From Candidatus Sodaliphilus fimicaballi (GTDB taxonomy: Bacteria; Bacteroidota; Bacteroidia; Bacteroidales; Muribaculaceae), in NCBI GenBank assembly GCA_018065165.1, contig JAGHTV010000080.1:1-7186 (forward strand): a DNA stretch of 7,186 bases, written 5' to 3'. Made by a program: the position numbers and the translations under genes. This document shows, one piece after another, positions 6,877 to 7,186 of this stretch. Within the stretch, counting starts at the first letter, position 1. Every line of letters starts with the position of its first letter. Under the pieces are notes generated by a model. That model was not told where the DNA came from. It searched no databases and saw nothing but the letters and a program-made list of their open reading frames with translations.

Positions 6877-6970
6877 CGCGTAGAAAATGGCTTGCTTCGC
6901 AAGCAAAGTGGAATTACCTTACAGATAAAGTATTATTATTTTGTGGACGGAGTCCACCATTTTCTTGGCG
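6877..6970. other. Nested inverted repeats able to form a three-way junction
   Basis: An outer stem pairs GAAAATGG (6883-6890) with CCATTTTC (6957-6964), extended by A6882-T6965 and, after a 2x2 mismatch, by CGC (6877-6879) with GCG (6968-6970). Inside are two perfect hairpins: GCTTGC-TTC-GCAAGC (6890-6904) and GTGGAC-GGA-GTCCAC (6943-6957). End bases are shared between stems, so not all pairs can form at once. TTGCTTCGC occurs twice (6871-6879 and 6892-6900). It could be a structured RNA, a palindromic intergenic repeat or a bidirectional 3'-end element; no known RNA family is recognised. Confidence 0.45.
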
Positions 6971-7070
6971 CCAGCCATAAACCCAAAAGAAATTATTTTC
7001 TTTTTTCCTCCACCACCAAGCCCCCTTTCTGTCAATGGACTATATATGATGGTGTTTGAGGATGTTGCGG

Positions 7071-7186
7071 CTAAAACTCGCAGGGTGATGTGATGGTGAT
7101 TTCTTTGCTGGTTGCAGGATGTGTAAATGTTATGCTGTATGCGTGCAGCATGAGGCGTTTGTCGGCTTTGCCATATAGCATGTCGC
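7071..7186 (-). CDS. RluA-family RNA pseudouridine synthase, C-terminal end (partial)
   Basis: Reading the minus strand from the right edge, the open frame gives 37 residues, DMLYGKADKRLMLHAYSITF then THPATSKEITITSPCEF, ending at TAG (7073-7071). The pattern (G)D.LYG...RL.LHA..L.F.HP.T...I.I..P..F is the conserved C-terminus of RluA-type synthases, which convert specific uridines in rRNA or tRNA to pseudouridine. The catalytic HRLD region lies outside the window, so subfamily (RluA, RluC/D, TruC) cannot be assigned, though the ending resembles RluA. The gene converges on the surface-protein operon and is probably unrelated to it in function. Confidence 0.85.
   Translation of the reverse strand, partial: DMLYGKADKRLMLHAYSITFTHPATSKEITITSPCEF

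Larger units (their letters stand above)
6699..7070. other. Convergent intergenic region, no gene supported
   Basis: This 372-bp stretch lies between a plus-strand and a minus-strand gene end. It holds the terminator at 6732-6764, a 12-bp imperfect direct repeat, AT-rich sequence, a cluster of nested inverted repeats at 6877-6970 and a pyrimidine-rich stretch (about 6988-7030). A 65-codon open frame at 6862-7059 crosses the hairpins, has no leader or recognisable domain, and is not annotated as a gene. No convincing terminator for the minus-strand gene was found. Confidence 0.7.

Noticed and set aside
6862..7059. 65-codon open frame in the intergenic region
   Set aside because: It overlaps the nested inverted repeats, has no recognisable domain or leader, and its composition looks non-coding.

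Overview
The window reads as a chromosomal segment from a Bacteroidales bacterium (Prevotella/Muribaculaceae-like; genus not resolved). The grounds are a T9SS-type C-terminal sorting tail, a BACON-like domain, the Bacteroidales 'VDLGLPSGTLWA...WRIPT...IRPV' protein family, AT-rich leaders without Shine-Dalgarno sequences, and a good match to the Bacteroidetes promoter consensus TAnnTTTG.

Positions 2-5239 hold three tandem, same-strand paralogues of about 560 residues (the first has lost its extreme 5' end at the window edge). Each has a signal peptide, a large conserved beta-rich body of unrecognised family with a central DxNxDG calcium-loop-like motif, a BACON-like domain, and a C-terminal pair of dockerin type I / EF-hand-like repeats. 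The first and third copies are closest through the N-terminal two thirds; the second and third share several features near the 3' end. A 13-bp perfect hairpin separates copies 1 and 2.

Positions 5240-6764 hold a separate two-gene transcription unit. It has a Bacteroidetes-type promoter (about 5335-5365), a 159-residue secreted protein with a T9SS-like tail, then 8 bp later a 260-residue secreted protein of the Fibrobacter-major-paralogous type. It ends in a strong GNRA-loop terminator at 6732-6764. The N-terminal portions of the two products look like variants of the same small beta module.

Positions 6765-7070 are a non-coding convergent intergenic region with a 12-bp imperfect direct repeat and a compact set of nested inverted repeats that can fold as a three-way junction. 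At the right edge, 7071-7186 on the minus strand, is the C-terminal end of an RluA-family pseudouridine synthase, a housekeeping gene that marks the end of the surface-protein cluster.

Taken together the five plus-strand genes look like a locus for exported, probably surface or extracellular proteins. Carbohydrate or mucin binding is suggested by the BACON-like domain, but no enzyme, SusC/D pair, cohesin or regulator is visible, so the function of the set is unknown.
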